NCBI GenBank assembly: GCA_030247855.1
Contig: JAPDRN010000004.1
Location: forward strand, 496,001 to 560,000
Direction of reading: 5' to 3'
Source of the DNA: Knufia peltigerae
Taxonomy: Eukaryota > Ascomycota > Eurotiomycetes > Chaetothyriales > Trichomeriaceae
DNA: 64,000 nucleotides
Below, one piece after another: positions 32,165 through 44,311 of this stretch (within the stretch, counting starts at the first letter, position 1; each line of letters starts with the position of its first letter). A program made the translations under genes and the position numbers. The notes beneath the pieces are model-generated. The model saw only the letters and a list, made by a program, of their open reading frames with translations. It was not told where the DNA came from and made no database searches.

Positions 32165-34150
32165 ACGACTTTTACGACTCCCGCATATCCCCTCCCTTTC
32201 GTGGTCGCCGCCGACGACCATCTGTTACAGCATCGCGGTTTGGAACGCACAGTTAATATGATCCCAGATCCGCGTTACCCTCAGGAATACGTGCGAGGGC
32301 AAAAAGAATCTGGGATGGAGAGTTTTGTTTCGCCATCATTCGTTCAGAGTTACATTTTTATGATACCCACGCCTTCGACACTGGCTGCGCACAGGAAACG
32401 AGGTCACTTTATTTGGACAAAGCCTCCTGGATACTTATCGTCGTCGGCAAGTTTCATTCGACGAGACATTATCCGCGACCGTTTTGGATTTTTTCTTTTT
32501 CTTTTATACAGGTTTCCATCGTCCTTGAGACCGGTTTGTGCTCATCATGGTTGCCGGAAGGGGAGAGCCTCCGTGGTATGATCTCAAGGAGCTGCATACT
32601 TCTGTACAATATAGGGCGGGGGAGCATATCATGGCGTTTTTATGTTGCAAGGGTTCTGATGGGGGCAATGCAAGAGGTCACTCACGGTTTGCCAAATCCC
32701 TTGTTTTTGGATCCGAGTGTACATTGCTGAAAAAGACCGGGGTTTGTTTTTTACAATGGAAAGAAGGGTTAATGATGACAGTACACAGCTGGCCGGTCAG
32801 CTATGACGACCAATCATGTGGCATCTAGCTGATGCTTTTTTTATGACAAAAAGCTTCGATAGCTACAAACAAAAAGACAGGAACCAGGGGAAGGAGAGAG
32901 AGGGAGAGAGAAAGGCACTGACCAAGTGCAGTGTTCTTTTGGGGTCGTCGTTGGTCTTCCCTACCTACCCTTCCTTGCGAGGGGGGTTAGTTTGGTATAT
33001 GTTGCCGATGTACCTAGGTATCGAGTTCCTCTGGTCCTTTGGCTTGGTGAGGTTTTATGATGCCCAAAGCTTCACACCTTGCCTGCAATGAAAATTGCAC
33101 TTATTATATTTTACATCTCACAAGTCTTTTACAAATGTGTCTTTTATTGCGGCTGTAGTTGTAGTTGTTGTTGGGCTGCGACACATCTTGGGCTTGATTT
33201 TTTGTCCCTGTATGATGAGTGTCAGTGTCCCGTAGTCCTCCGACTGGGGGTCCCCTTGTCGAGACCACGAGTATTGTTGTCATTGCATGTACGGAGTACT
33301 TTTGTTTCTTGGTTGATCCGTATGAATGATAGGTATTGCCCCCAAGGTGTGTCCCCCGACTACCTACCTAGGTATTTCAATGTGGTCCATTCCTAACTTT
33401 CATAGACCGATACTAGACAAAACCAACGCCGCAACATATACAGTGAGTGCACGGTACAAAGTACAATTCCTACAATAAAAAAGCGAAGGTAGGTAGGTAG
33501 GTACCTACAAGTAGTGTGCCTAGCCAGGGATTACTTTATTTCGATCCGGGTTCTTTGTGAGAATCTACCTGACTGTACTATCAGGTAGAATGTTTGATAC
33601 TGGGGTATCATCGTCCACTCTACTTCCCTACCTACTCAGCTCAAGGTAGGCGTTGCTTCAGACTCTGTACCCTTTTTTTTTGTAGGGGGTTCCATTTAGA
33701 TTTTGGATCCGGATTTTTCTCTTCTTCTTTTTGTTCTCATACCGGAGGCAATTGAAAGATATCCCGAGATTCACGGTGTAGAATTTACATGTCGAGTACC
33801 TAGGTGTGTAAAGTACATACTCCCTAGTGTGAGGTACCGGTGAGGTATTGATCAGGTACGAAAGTGGTCATTACGATACAATTACAGTACGGGGTATTGA
33901 TTGTACTGTAAAGAATACAACCCCGGACTCTTACAGGAGGGTGTGAACCGAACAGTTACTACCACCTAGTTAGCTAAGTACCTATTAGGCTATGGAGACC
34001 AGAGAATGAGTGAGTTGACTTTGAAAAAAACTGGTTTGAACATTTCTTTTTTGTTCTTCATTCCACGTCTTTTACATCGATACAGTGTGTTTCCACTGTA
34101 TTCTATAAAAAAAGCTTTTGGTTTGTCAAGGTAGGAATGGCCAACAGCAT
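32165..34150. other. Intergenic, about 2 kb, with GGTA-type repeats
   Basis: Convergent spacer between the SCOC-like gene and the GH130 gene. Short self-complementary words are common: TACCTAGGTA at 33011-33020 and 33365-33374, GTACGGAGTAC at 33289-33299, and a (GGTA)n run at 33488-33508. Open frames up to 126 codons show no family features. Confidence 0.5.
33488..33508. repeat. GGTA tetranucleotide repeat ending in a palindrome
   Basis: Four GGTA units followed by CCTAC, so the end reads GTAGGTACCTAC, which is self-complementary. It is related in wording to the ACCTACCTAGGTAGGT palindrome at 26133. Confidence 0.8.
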
Positions 34151-35544
34151 TCAAGGTTGAACGTCCGCAACGGCCACACCGACGGTCTGATCTGCTTGAC
34201 CGTAATACAAAAACCATTTCCCCTTGAACTGGACCAAGCCCTCGGCGAAAACCACGAGGTCGACTTGACCCTCCTCCTCTTCCGGAGTGCTCGGTACGAG
34301 AAAGGGGGTCTCGAGGCGTGCGACGGGATGTTGGTAGCCTTTTTGTGTCTTTTGTGCACCTTCATCGCACAACAGACGATCTTGTGCCGCCTGGGAAATT
34401 TGTTGGGCTTTTCCCTGCGACACACCGAGGTTGTGAGAATGACCGTTCCGGTGCATTGAATCCGGTACTATAAATGACGGTAAATCGTGTTCAACTTCGC
34501 TCGCCGGATCGAGTAGCATTTGTCCAACGGAATATTGTGTTGCTCTATATCCACCTTCACCTGTAGTCATGGCGTTGTAAATCTACTCGTAAAACGATAA
34601 GCTTCAGTTTCAGCACGGATTTGATCTCAAGGTACCGGTTTCGTGTGGGATTGAATAATGGCAATGTGCAATGTTGAAACTCACCAACAACCAGCGACCA
34701 TCTCTGGTTTTGACCGGTGCAGGTCCAGGCTCGATCAGTCCATTTTCCCAAGGATATACGGGCGCCGCGAACGGTACTTTGGACGTGGTCCAATTCAGGA
34801 GGTCGGTGGAGGTTGCGTGATAGAAGACACTATCGCCGAAATACATATGGTAGAATCCATCAGCCGTCGGCTCAGTGACTATCGCACCGCCTTTTTTTTC
34901 ATGTCGCAGTAAACTTTTAGCTACACCGTGTCAATACTCTAGCAGCCAAAAGACTTACTCTTCGTGTGGTCCATGCCAGCCGCTCCCCCAACGACACCAT
35001 GAGATGTCATGAAGAGGGGTGGATATTTGGTCCAAGTCAACAAGTCCTCGCTGGTGGAGATGCACAGTCTGGGCGCCTGTAAATCGTACGCCGTGTAGGT
35101 CAAGTAGAACGTGCCATTGACACGGACGATCCTTGGATCTTCAGTCCCACCGCCCATTTCCCAGTCTTCTGTGGCGGAGAAGATGGGTCGATTCAGTCTT
35201 GTGAAGTTGTACCCATCACTCGACCACGCAAGCCCGATGGCTGAAGTTTTGCTAGCGTTTTGAGCTCGGTAAAGCAAGAAGACTGTTTCATTGAGGACCA
35301 TGGCGGTCGGATTGTAAACGTATGCCGACTCCCAGTCATTCTTGACGTTTGGTGTCAGTATAGGGTTTTGAGAGTATTTGTGAAAAGGGAGGATGGGAAA
35401 AATTGGGGCAATAAAGCCGGGATCTCCTTCGAGAGTATGACGATTGATCTCAAATGGGAGTTGAGCTTCTTCTGAGAGTCTATAGGCAAATGTAGATGAA
35501 ATAAAAAGGACGAGCAATTGAAAAGCCCGGATCAAGTCTTTCAT
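34151..35544 (-). CDS. Secreted GH130-type glycosidase/phosphorylase-like protein
   Basis: Three exons, 35544-34959, 34890-34685 and 34582-34151, give 407 residues. The start MKDLIRAFQLLVLFISSTFA is a signal peptide. The five-bladed-propeller motifs of GH130 are visible: NPILTPN, ESAYVYNPTAMV, FLLYRAQN, GGGTEDPRIVRVNGTFYLTY, then KSGGAIVTEPTADGFYHMYF and WENGLIEPGPAPV. The end is DLVVFAEGLVQFKGKWFLYY followed by GQADQTVGVA. GH130 enzymes act on beta-mannosides (hydrolysis or phosphorolysis) and are mostly bacterial, so a secreted fungal copy is of interest. The acceptor of the first intron has two options. The one chosen (68-nt intron) gives the family-like KSGGAIVTE, and an earlier AG would make a 38-nt intron. 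Several Asn-x-Ser/Thr sites fit secretion. Confidence 0.82.
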
Positions 35545-36385
35545 GTTTCTGGGGATCGCCTTTTAACACGAGCGACTGGCTGGGCAATGTTCAGACCCTC
35601 AACATGAATGAGTGTTTAAGATGATACTTAGATGTATCATTGGGAAAAGATATTGAAGTAGAAGCAGAGACCATCAAGCCTGGTGCTCTGTACCACTGCG
35701 AGGAACACTACTAGGTGGTGGTAGAAGTAGAAGTTGTAGGTTATCAAGGGGTGAAATGATCGAAAGGGCCAGGACTGTGATATGCCGCTAATCCATTTTA
35801 GAGCTAGTGCACCAATGCGTCCCCAACCGGGACTAGCGTATCAACTGTCCATCTTCAACTGTGATGAGCAGCTCATCCTTGACACTTTAACGATTCAACT
35901 GTGGTAAGAGCCACACCAGTCGATGGTAACCGACATCTACGATTAGGGCAACCCAAAGAGTGCGCTGAGTGTGCTCGAGAAAATGCCTGAACTTGCCAGA
36001 CATGCAGGTAGGTGCGTTCGTACATGTACTGAAATCCTGGAGGAGTACTGCGAAAGTAAGTGAGACGTAGCCAGGTGCTCTACTCGATTGTATTCACCAA
36101 CAAGTTTACGATTGGCATCCCTGTGCCTTGTTGGCTCCCTACCTGTCTGATCATCGGCCCCAGCTGAGTTATGTTGCGACCTTCGTTGGGAAAAGGACAA
36201 CTGAATGAACCAAGACACATTCCCAGCAACATGAATTGTGATTATCGTCTGATATACGATTGTCCTCCTACGCACATCTTGCAAAGTGAGAGAATGCGGG
36301 TGATTTCAAACCGCCGACAAAGTAGCACAAGCTACCATTTCCACCAATGCTAATGCCTGCCAGGGTCTCGGGTAAATGTTACCAC
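35545..36385. promoter_or_regulatory. Intergenic: GH130 promoter
   Basis: About 840 bp between the GH130 start and the sugar-transporter stop, both on the minus strand. No motif or coding region stands out. Confidence 0.45.
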
Positions 36386-38417
36386 CTAAACCTCTTTGGA
36401 GTCGACATTCTTCTCATGAACTTCTGCGACATGGTCATCGCTACCATGTCCATGCTCAACGACTGAAACTCGTCGATCGAGACCAATCTCAGCATTGATC
36501 TGTCGCATACGCTCCTTATCTGCTTGAGCGACTCCGCTTGAGCCGAAGACCAAGTCCATCTCTTCCAGTGATAGTTGTTTGGTCTCAGGGACTGTTGGTT
36601 ATGATTAGCATTGTGGGTCATTAGACGAAACGTTTCTGCTTACCGAAGAACCAGATGAACCCTGCACCAATGGTGATCAAAAGTCCGAAAAGGATGAAGG
36701 TGCCGTATCGAATTCCTGTGATCATGTCTGGTGTGACTTGACCGACAATGAAGTTGTTCATCCAGTTGGATGAAGCTCCAAGGGCAATACCATATGGACG
36801 CGCCGATAGAGGCCAGACTTCTGCGACCACGATCCAGGCGCTGGACATGTGTTAGTCTCTTGCCAGTCACGGAATTTGTATGCACCTACCAAGGACCCCA
36901 AGACCAACCGAAATGGATGACGAAAAGCCAGACCATGACGATGGCTGCCCAGCCTGCTGCATGGTGGGTAGGCCACTGATGTTCGTTCTTCGCAAATATG
37001 ATGGCAATGATGAAGTGGCAAAGACCCATGCCTAAAGCTCCAATGGCCAGCGCAGGCTTTCGTCCCATTCTGTCAATGTACAAGATTGCAGGAATGGTAG
37101 CAAGGAACATTGCGATACCGACGACACCAGTTGCAAGGAGCGAGGTGGTGTTGGATGAGAGTCCGAGAGAGCCAAAAATCTACAAATGTAAGCTTCAATT
37201 TGTACAAGCTTTCTTTATCGAAGAAACTTACCTGTGGGGCGTAGTATAGAACGGCGTTGATACCTGTCCACTGCTGGAAGAACATCGTAACTGTTGCCAC
37301 AATTACGCGGCGGAACATGGGCATGGTCTTGAAAAGTGAGGCGATAGCTACAAACTGCAGCTTAATGGTATTCATAGGCGTCAGCTCTTTCAGATGAGGG
37401 AAGTTGGCCTCAACGGTCCGCTTTTCAAACATAGACTGAGCCTTGATTTCGAGGTATTCGAGTTCGATAAGCTCATGGTCTGGAGGCATGGCTCGAAGAA
37501 CCGACAGTGTCTTTCTTGCATCTTCCTCTCGGCCGTGATGGATGAGCCATCTGGGTGTAAATGGCATGAAGATCATTCCAACGAGCAAGACCAGAGCAGG
37601 AGCCAGCTGAAGAGCCAGTGGAACGAGCCAGGCAGCATCTGATTGCGAAGCACCGGTGCCTCCGATGTAATTGGTGCCATAGTCCTACCAAGGTCAGTAC
37701 ATGGGGTCTCTTGATGAAAGCTCGTGATACATACGATCCAGAAGCTGACCATGATACCAAACTCAATGGCAAATTGTTGCATACCGATGAGCAGACCTCG
37801 AAGCTCCGGCGGTGCACATTCAGCAACGTACATGGGGACGATCATCGACAGAGATCCGACACCCATACCGACCTGATCGGATTTCAGTGTCAGAGGAATC
37901 TGCAAAACAGCATCATCATGTGCTTCTACTTACAACGAAACGACCGCCCAAGATGGAAGAATGACCACCCGAGACGGCTGTGCACTGAATGATGACGCCG
38001 ATAATGAAAACGACGGTATTAACAATGATTGCATATTTTCTCGAGATGATTTCAGCGAGGAAACCAGAGTATAGGGTGCCAGTCCAGGCTCCCAATTCGA
38101 GAATGGATGTCAGCCAGCCCTTTTTGGTTGTGTTCGAGACGTAGTCTCCCATGTGACTGTTAAACGAAGTCATGGTCCTGCATAGAGATCTTGTCAGCTC
38201 GATGTCATTTGGAGAGACTGGAAGGACAAGCTTACAAGACACCACTGAAGACACCCTGATTGTAACCGTATAGAAGACCACCGATGCAAGCGAAACAGGT
38301 CAGACCAAACACCCGGATGTTTCTGATCAAAGCCTGCGGGCCGGCCTTGCCTGTCAATTCCAGGCGGTGCTGAAGAGCAGCATCGCTGAACTGCGAATTC
38401 TTGACTGGGGGCGCCAT
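36386..38417 (-). CDS. MFS sugar transporter (SP family), seven exons
   Basis: Exons 38417-38236, 38177-37934, 37872-37735, 37684-37232, 37179-36890, 36840-36644 and 36591-36386 give 569 residues, with all introns 49-61 nt. Twelve spans are expected. Sugar-porter hallmarks are present: GGLLYGYNQGVFSGVL in span 1, GRFVVGMGVGSLSMIVPMYV in span 4-5, FTPRWLIHHGREEDA, QQWTGINAVLYYAPQIFGSL in span 7, DRMGRKPAL, GPCAWIVVAEVWPLSARPYG, and PETKQLSLEEMDLVF near the end. It is a plasma-membrane proton-coupled hexose/pentose or disaccharide importer. The substrate is not determined, but its place between GH130 and GH3 genes fits uptake of plant cell-wall sugars. Every join keeps frame, so the model is strong. 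Confidence 0.92.
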
Positions 38418-40017
38418 GTTTCGATACGCTACGATGGCTTTTGTGACAATGAAATAATGACTCTGAAGCAATTGAAGATTGCAACATCTCATATAAGAGC
38501 GATGGCCGCGCTATAACACCACAAAGGCCCCCCCCCCTACCATGCGGTCTTCAGGCTAATTCGGAATTGCAACGGCACATGGACGAGGACAGGGATTTTC
38601 TCGATCGCACAGACACGAGGTTTAGCTCTGTCAATGGGCTTCTATTCGAAGTCTAGCAGGACGTACCCTGGCAACGTCTAGCAGGGCTGCCCACCGGCCG
38701 GCAGAAAGCACAGCGAAGCATTCTATCACACTACTTGGCTGTGTGGGTCAAAGGCTTCGCTATGAGGATCGGCACTGGATCCCTGTAGCTCCCGTGTCGA
38801 AAAGGAAGCTTGCCAACAAAGTCGACAAACCTCCGCATTGGAAAGAACGGCCGTCTGACGGGAGGTTTAGGAGTGCATCGGCCAAGGTAGGCGCATGTTG
38901 GCATGGTATATGGCGAGGGTCCAAACGTCCAATTGCCAGGTCAGACTGAATGAGAAAGTGCAGAGTAGGGTCGAGGTGTGATCGCGCCACCCGCGCCTAT
39001 TGACGTACTGGCACTCGTACTCGTACACACCACGGACGGTTATGCAAGTCAATCCGAGTTGCGGGCGAAGTTTCCATGGAATCAGCAGGCCGATTGTCTT
39101 TCACACCGGCCAATCTCTCGTTTCATGATCGACGAGCATCATGAGAGGCTGATTTTTTGTTCACGGTCTCCATGCCTCCGCAGCTCATTTCGCCTCCACC
39201 TCCACATTTCCAGCTGGCTATTTAGCCTGAAATCCCTCCGGTTATCGAGCTCCTCTGGGTGTCATGTTTTTGTCTATTATCCATCCATGACTACGGAGTA
39301 CAATGGGGTACATCAGGCACCTTCCTTGCATCTTCTACGTTACACTCACATCCGAAGCATTGCGAAGTGGCCTGCCGTACAGCCGTATGGCCGATCGAAT
39401 GCCTAAGTCGGTGCACCCTTGCAAGGTATAGCTAAACTGGCCAGGAGTATCCCATGCAAGAGGACTGTGTACACAATTCCCGCCGCATTACATCCAATGA
39501 CGACAGCATACTTGAATGAATATGTTCACAACCTTCCAAGTCCAGGTTAACGCGTGCGTTGTTTTGCAGAAGGTATCCCTGGTCAAGCTTGTTCCCCATG
39601 TACACGGTCATAGACTTTTCATCCCCGACATGCATGGTAGCTACTGGTGGACGCTTGCTCGTCGAGGCATGCCCCTCTCCAAAGAGGTGATGATCGACTT
39701 CTCTCTGCTCAGGTACAGCTGGTTTGCGGCAATCACAGTCGGAGGATCGTCGTCGCCAAACTGCCTAGCGGTATACGACGACATTTCTGTTCTCCAACTC
39801 GGCCTTGCGAAAAAAGTTCAATAGCGAAGATTGTAAAGCGGAGATCGTGCGGTTTATTCATGCAAAGAAAAGTGCGGTGATCGGTAGGTCGATTTCGTCA
39901 ACAATTCCGACCGCAGGAGTCTCCGTGGATAAAAAGGACCATGGTCGCTCGCTTGGAATCGTCTTGAGTTAAGTCTGTAGGTGCTTCGAGAGAAAGAGTG
40001 ACTCCTTTCATTGAACC
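38418..40017. promoter_or_regulatory. Shared divergent promoter of sugar transporter and beta-xylosidase
   Basis: A stretch of 1.6 kb between divergent starts. It contains an inverted GGCTA-TT-TAGCC element (39216-39227) and one TACGGAGTA word (39292-39300). Open frames up to 142 codons show no family features. Co-regulation of transporter and xylosidase by xylan signals is plausible. Confidence 0.5.
39216..39227. promoter_or_regulatory. XlnR/Xyr1-like inverted site GGCTA-N2-TAGCC
   Basis: GGCTATTTAGCC carries GGCTA on both strands with a 2-bp spacer, and the minus strand reads GGCTAAATAGCC, so it includes the GGCTAAA form. XlnR/Xyr1 regulators of xylanolytic genes bind GGCTAA-type elements, often as pairs. 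It is 791 bp upstream of the GH3 start and about 800 bp upstream of the sugar transporter. Confidence 0.45.
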
Positions 40018-42693
40018 ATGGCGGCACTGATCACCAGCGTTCTGGCCTTGCTGGCTGCTCCAGCCCTGGCAGACTTGTTTCCTGACTGTGTGCATGGGCC
40101 TCTGTCCAACAACACCGTATGTGACACCAGCGCACCAGCTGTGGCACGAGCACAAGCTCTCGTCGCCGCTTTGACTATCGATGAGAAGTTCAATTTGACA
40201 GGAAACACCTCACCTGGTGTACCGCGACTAGGCCTGTACAGTTACCAGTGGTGGCGTACGTTTTCCTCCCCGTGTGAGAATCTCAAGGGGTATAAATGCA
40301 GCACTCTGACAAGACAATGCAGAGGAGGCGTTGCATGGCGTCGCCAGCTCCCCAGGAGTCAACTTTAGCAGTTCCGGAGACTATTCTCACGCGACGTCGT
40401 TCCCGCAGCCCATCACCATGGGTGCGGCTTTCGATGATGCATTGATCCACGCGGTTGCAACTGTTGTCAGTACCGAGGCGCGAGCCTTCAACAACGCGAA
40501 CAGGAGCGGATTGGACTACTGGACTCCAAACATCAACCCCTATAAGTGAGTTGGGTGAATCTTTTGCAAAATCTCGCGCCCTCAAGACCGCGAGACCGCA
40601 AGACAGACAAGGAGGGGCTTGGGCTAATCTCATACACCAACAGAGATCCTCGATGGGGAAGAGGACAAGAAACTCCAGGCGAAGATCCGTTCCACCTCAA
40701 ATCGTACGTTGCTCAGCTCATCGACGGACTCCAGGGCGGCCACGACCCGCCGATCAAGAAGGTGGTGGCCACTTGCAAGCATTTCGTTGCCTACGATCTC
40801 GAAATGTGGGAGACGAACGATCGATACAACTTTGACGCCATTGTCACAACGCAAGATCTAGCAGAGTATTACATGCAGTCATTCCAGACGTGTGCTCGGG
40901 ATGCTGCCGTAGGGTGAGTCGGCCCATCCTTCGTGGAGTTTGTTTTTAGCCTGAATTACCCCTTGCTCTCCCTCCCCCCTCTACGGGAACCCCGGGCGTC
41001 CCAAGGCGAAAGAAAGAATGGGGACATAGTTAGCTGACATATCAACAGGTCTATTATGTGTTCATACAATGCTTTGAACGGTGTACCCACGTGTGCCGAC
41101 CCATACATCCTCCAGGACATTCTCCGAGATCACTGGAACTGGACCGGCGATGGACACTACGTGACATCGGACTGCGATGCTATCCAGAACATCTATGCTC
41201 CTCATTACTATGCCCCGACTCAGCAGCAGGCCGTGGCTGACGCTTTGATTGCGGGTGCGGACTTGAATTGTGTATGTTGTTATCCCACCGGCTACTGCGC
41301 CTTCGAGAAAGGAGAATAGTGTTGTACTAACCTCCTCAAACAGGGCACATACTACCAAACATGGCTCCCACGAGCCTACGATCAAGGTCTCTTCAACGAA
41401 ACGGTCATCGACCAAGCCCTCGTCCGCCTGTACACGGCCCTCGTGAAATTGGGCTACTTTGACCCTGCGTCCGCCACTCCGTACCGCTCCCTGGGCTGGT
41501 CCGATGTATCGACGCCGGACGCTGAAGCCCTCGCCCTCAGAGCGGCCGAGGAAGGCATCGTCCTCATCAAAAACGACGGCACTCTTCCCCTACAACTCCC
41601 CACCGACCACAACACCACCATCGCGTTGCTCGGCAGCTGGGCCAACGCCACGACCATGATGCAAGGCAACTACTACGGCGTCGCACCCTACCTGCACTCG
41701 CCGCTCTACGCCGCTCAGCAACTCCCCAACGTCAACGTGGTGTATGGCGGCGGATTCGGCGTGCCCACGACGGACGGGTGGGATGAACTGCTCGGGGCCG
41801 CCGAGGAAAGCGACATCATCGTCGTCGCCGACGGCATCAGCATCGCCGACGAGTCCGAGGGGATGGACCGGTACACGATCGACTGGCCGCCCGCGTCCAT
41901 CGACCTCATTTCCCAGTTCGCGAGCATGGGCAAGCCGGTGGTCGTGTTGCAGATGGGAGACCAGATCGACAACACTCCCTTGCTGACCAACCCCAACATC
42001 TCGGCCATCGTCTGGGGTGGGTACCCGGGCATGGCGGGCGGCGACGCCCTCATCAACGTCCTGACGGGGAAGTACGCCCCCGCCGGTCGCCTCCCCGTCA
42101 CCCAGTACCCGACCAACTACGTCGACCAGATACCCCTGACGGATATGGCGCTGCGTCCGAACAAGACCTCGGGGTCCCCCGGCAGGACGTACATCTGGTA
42201 CGAGGACTCCCCCGTCGTGCCCTTCGGGTTCGGCATGCACTACACCAATTTCAGCGTGTCGGCGGGCCAGACGAGCTCGTCGACCTACGACATCTCCCAG
42301 CTCGTGTCCGGGTGTGACGGCAGCCAGTACCCTTACAAGGACCTCTGCCCGTTCGAGACGGTCAACGTGACCGTCGCCAACACGGGCAAGGTGACGTCCG
42401 ACTTCGTCGCCTTGGGCTTCATCAGTGGCCAGCACGGTCCCCAGCCGTACCCGAACAAGCAGCTCGTCGCGTACGAGAGGCTGTTCAACGTCTCCGCGGG
42501 CGCGTCGGCCGGCGCCAGTCTGAACTTGACGCTGGGGAGTCTCGGGAGACGCGACGAGGATGGCAACCTGGTCTTGTACCCCGGGGATTACGGCGTCTTG
42601 ATCGACGTGCCCACCCAGGCAATGGTCAATTTCACCTTGACCGGGTCTCAGGCCACGTTGGACCAGTGGCCTCAGAGACCGAGTCAGGGATAA
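40018..42693 (+). CDS. Secreted GH3 beta-xylosidase
   Basis: Five exons, 40018-40255, 40323-40545, 40644-40913, 41049-41271 and 41344-42693, encode 767 residues. MAALITSVLALLAAPALA is a signal peptide. The fungal beta-xylosidase pattern is clear: LYSYQWWQEALHGVASSPGV, FPQPITMGAAFDDALI, DYWTPNINPYKDPRWGRGQE, VVATCKHFVAYDLE, and GHYVTSDCDAIQNIYAPHYY with the catalytic Asp in SDCDA. The second GH3 domain starts near EGIVLIKNDGTLPL, and a fibronectin-III-like end includes VNVTVANTGKVTSDFVALGF. It releases xylose from xylo-oligosaccharides outside the cell. Length is near the family norm. An XlnR-like site upstream and a sugar transporter across the shared promoter fit this job. Strong GC-rich codon use in the last exon produces long antisense frames, which are shadows. 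Confidence 0.94.
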
Positions 42694-43442
42694 ACTCGTC
42701 AACCGACTCGATGTGGTTTGAGCTATATCGCATGGGTCTCGATCTCGAGGTTACAGGGAAACCTTTCGTACGTGTCGAAAGGGTATGAGAGCGGGAGGAA
42801 AAGAACGGTCGTCGTAGATACGAGTAACGTGGTAGTCAAGTTGCAGCCGAAAGAGCCCAAGTCTTGTACATACCTTACAAGGGTACATAATGTAATGAAA
42901 GAGAGACACTTTTGATCAAACATCTCCTTCCCCTGGTCACCATCAGTGGTAGGCAAACGTCCGGAAGGGGAACAGAACGAAAATCCCACGGTATACGAAA
43001 GTAGTCAACACCACGAACAAATGAGAGAGAGTGAAATCAAGATCACTTTTGGATTCAATCATTTTCTATCGACGACGCTGATCAAAGAATTGAAGAGTCT
43101 CATGCTCCTCCAATCTAGTTCTCCTGAAACGAAATCATTCTTGTTCCTTTGTCCTTGAACAATTCACTAATGATCACGTCGTCGTCGCTCGTGTGATGAA
43201 CAAGTTTGGAAAAAGCCATTCAATGCACTTGCATCTTCATACGCAGAACCGCTGACCAACTTCTGCTGCAACACCCCTTTTGTGCCAGTTGAAAATCCAA
43301 CCGTTACGCGCAACAACATCACCCCTCTGCCAATTTCAACGGCCCATGATGTTGTGTTTGTCGCTCCTTTTGCCAGCTTCAACGCTCCGTGGTGGTTTTG
43401 TTGCTCAATCAGCAGGAAGCGGTGGTCAGTAGCGTTGCACGA
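42694..43442. other. Convergent spacer, about 750 bp
   Basis: Between the GH3 stop and the BTB stop, so it should hold both 3' UTRs. No gene, repeat or RNA was recognised. Confidence 0.5.
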
Positions 43443-44311
43443 CTAGGTCGTGAAAAGGTGACTTTCGGTGACTGCGGAGTTGTTGTCGAATCGGTGGCAC
43501 TGACGGCGAGATTCCATTGTCGCATGTTCGTGCCATCTGCAGTCCACGCGCTTGGTCGGGTCCATCAGCCTGCCTCTGACCTCTTCCTCCCTCAGCCTGT
43601 CGACTCTTTGCACCAGTCTCAAGAAGGAGGTGGAGCGGTCAGGGACATGGTCATTCTCGGTGCTTTCGTCGGCGACGACATAGTCCCAGTCCTCCTCCGA
43701 TCCGTCCTTCGTCCAGCCCTGCTTCAAGATCTTGTAGGCGACGCACTCAAGCACGTAGTCGTCGAGCAAGTCCGTGGCCGGGTCATCGCACGTGGCAACG
43801 AAGAGGTCAGGTGGTGCCCAGTCGTCAAGGGCCCATTCGCTCTGCACGGCATCGACGATGAGATTTTTGAAAGTTGAAGATCCCAAGAAATTCGCAAAGG
43901 CATAGGTACCTCTGAGTTCTGGGAGTCCTCCGCCGGCAGTATCTTCAGACAAGTCGACCTTGCCTTGATACAGCGCGTCCAGCCAGCACCCAAACATCTC
44001 CGCGTCGCACCCTTTTGGTGGTTGCAGACGGACGACGTCGCGAGGTGGTGCCGTGTCCAGAAGGATCTTGAAGTATCGCGAGTGATGCACGAGAAACGAC
44101 ATGTTGACGTAAAAGACGTTGGACTGGATGAGACCGGTAGGTGTTTTGACGAAGTCTCCCTCGTCGCCAACAATCACCTTGATGGCCGGTGACTGAGCGT
44201 GCCTACAACAACAACAATGTCAGCTGGTGAGGTTTCTGAGAAGAGTTGAACAACGTACACTGCGCTCATCTTTGATTGATCGATCTTGGTCTGATCACTG
44301 AGACTAGCCAT
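43443..44311 (-). CDS. BTB/POZ-domain protein
   Basis: Two exons, 44311-44259 and 44202-43443 (56-nt intron), give 270 residues starting MASLSDQTKIDQ. The ATG at 44311 has A at -3 and G at +4. An in-frame ATG six codons earlier (44329) has a poor context. The BTB fold is suggested by AIKVIVGDEGDFVKTPTGLI, FYVNMSFLVHHSRYFKILLD, and CWLDALYQGKVDLSED at about residues 25-110. The remainder (KNLIVDAVQSEWALDDWAPP onward) is helical and typical of the large fungal BTB-only family. These proteins usually mediate dimerisation or Cullin-3 binding, but the mould expansions have no known role. No Kelch, MATH or zinc-finger partner domain is present. Confidence 0.82.

Noticed and set aside
34891..34958. 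Alternative 38-nt first intron in the GH130 gene
   Set aside because: Using an earlier AG gives extra residues, while the 68-nt choice yields the family-like KSGGAIVTE join. The short form is not excluded without transcripts.
41590..42702. Long (370-codon) minus-strand open frame
   Set aside because: It is antisense to the last exon of the GH3 beta-xylosidase. It is rich in Arg, Gly, Val and Asp because of the GC-rich codons on the other strand and matches no family.
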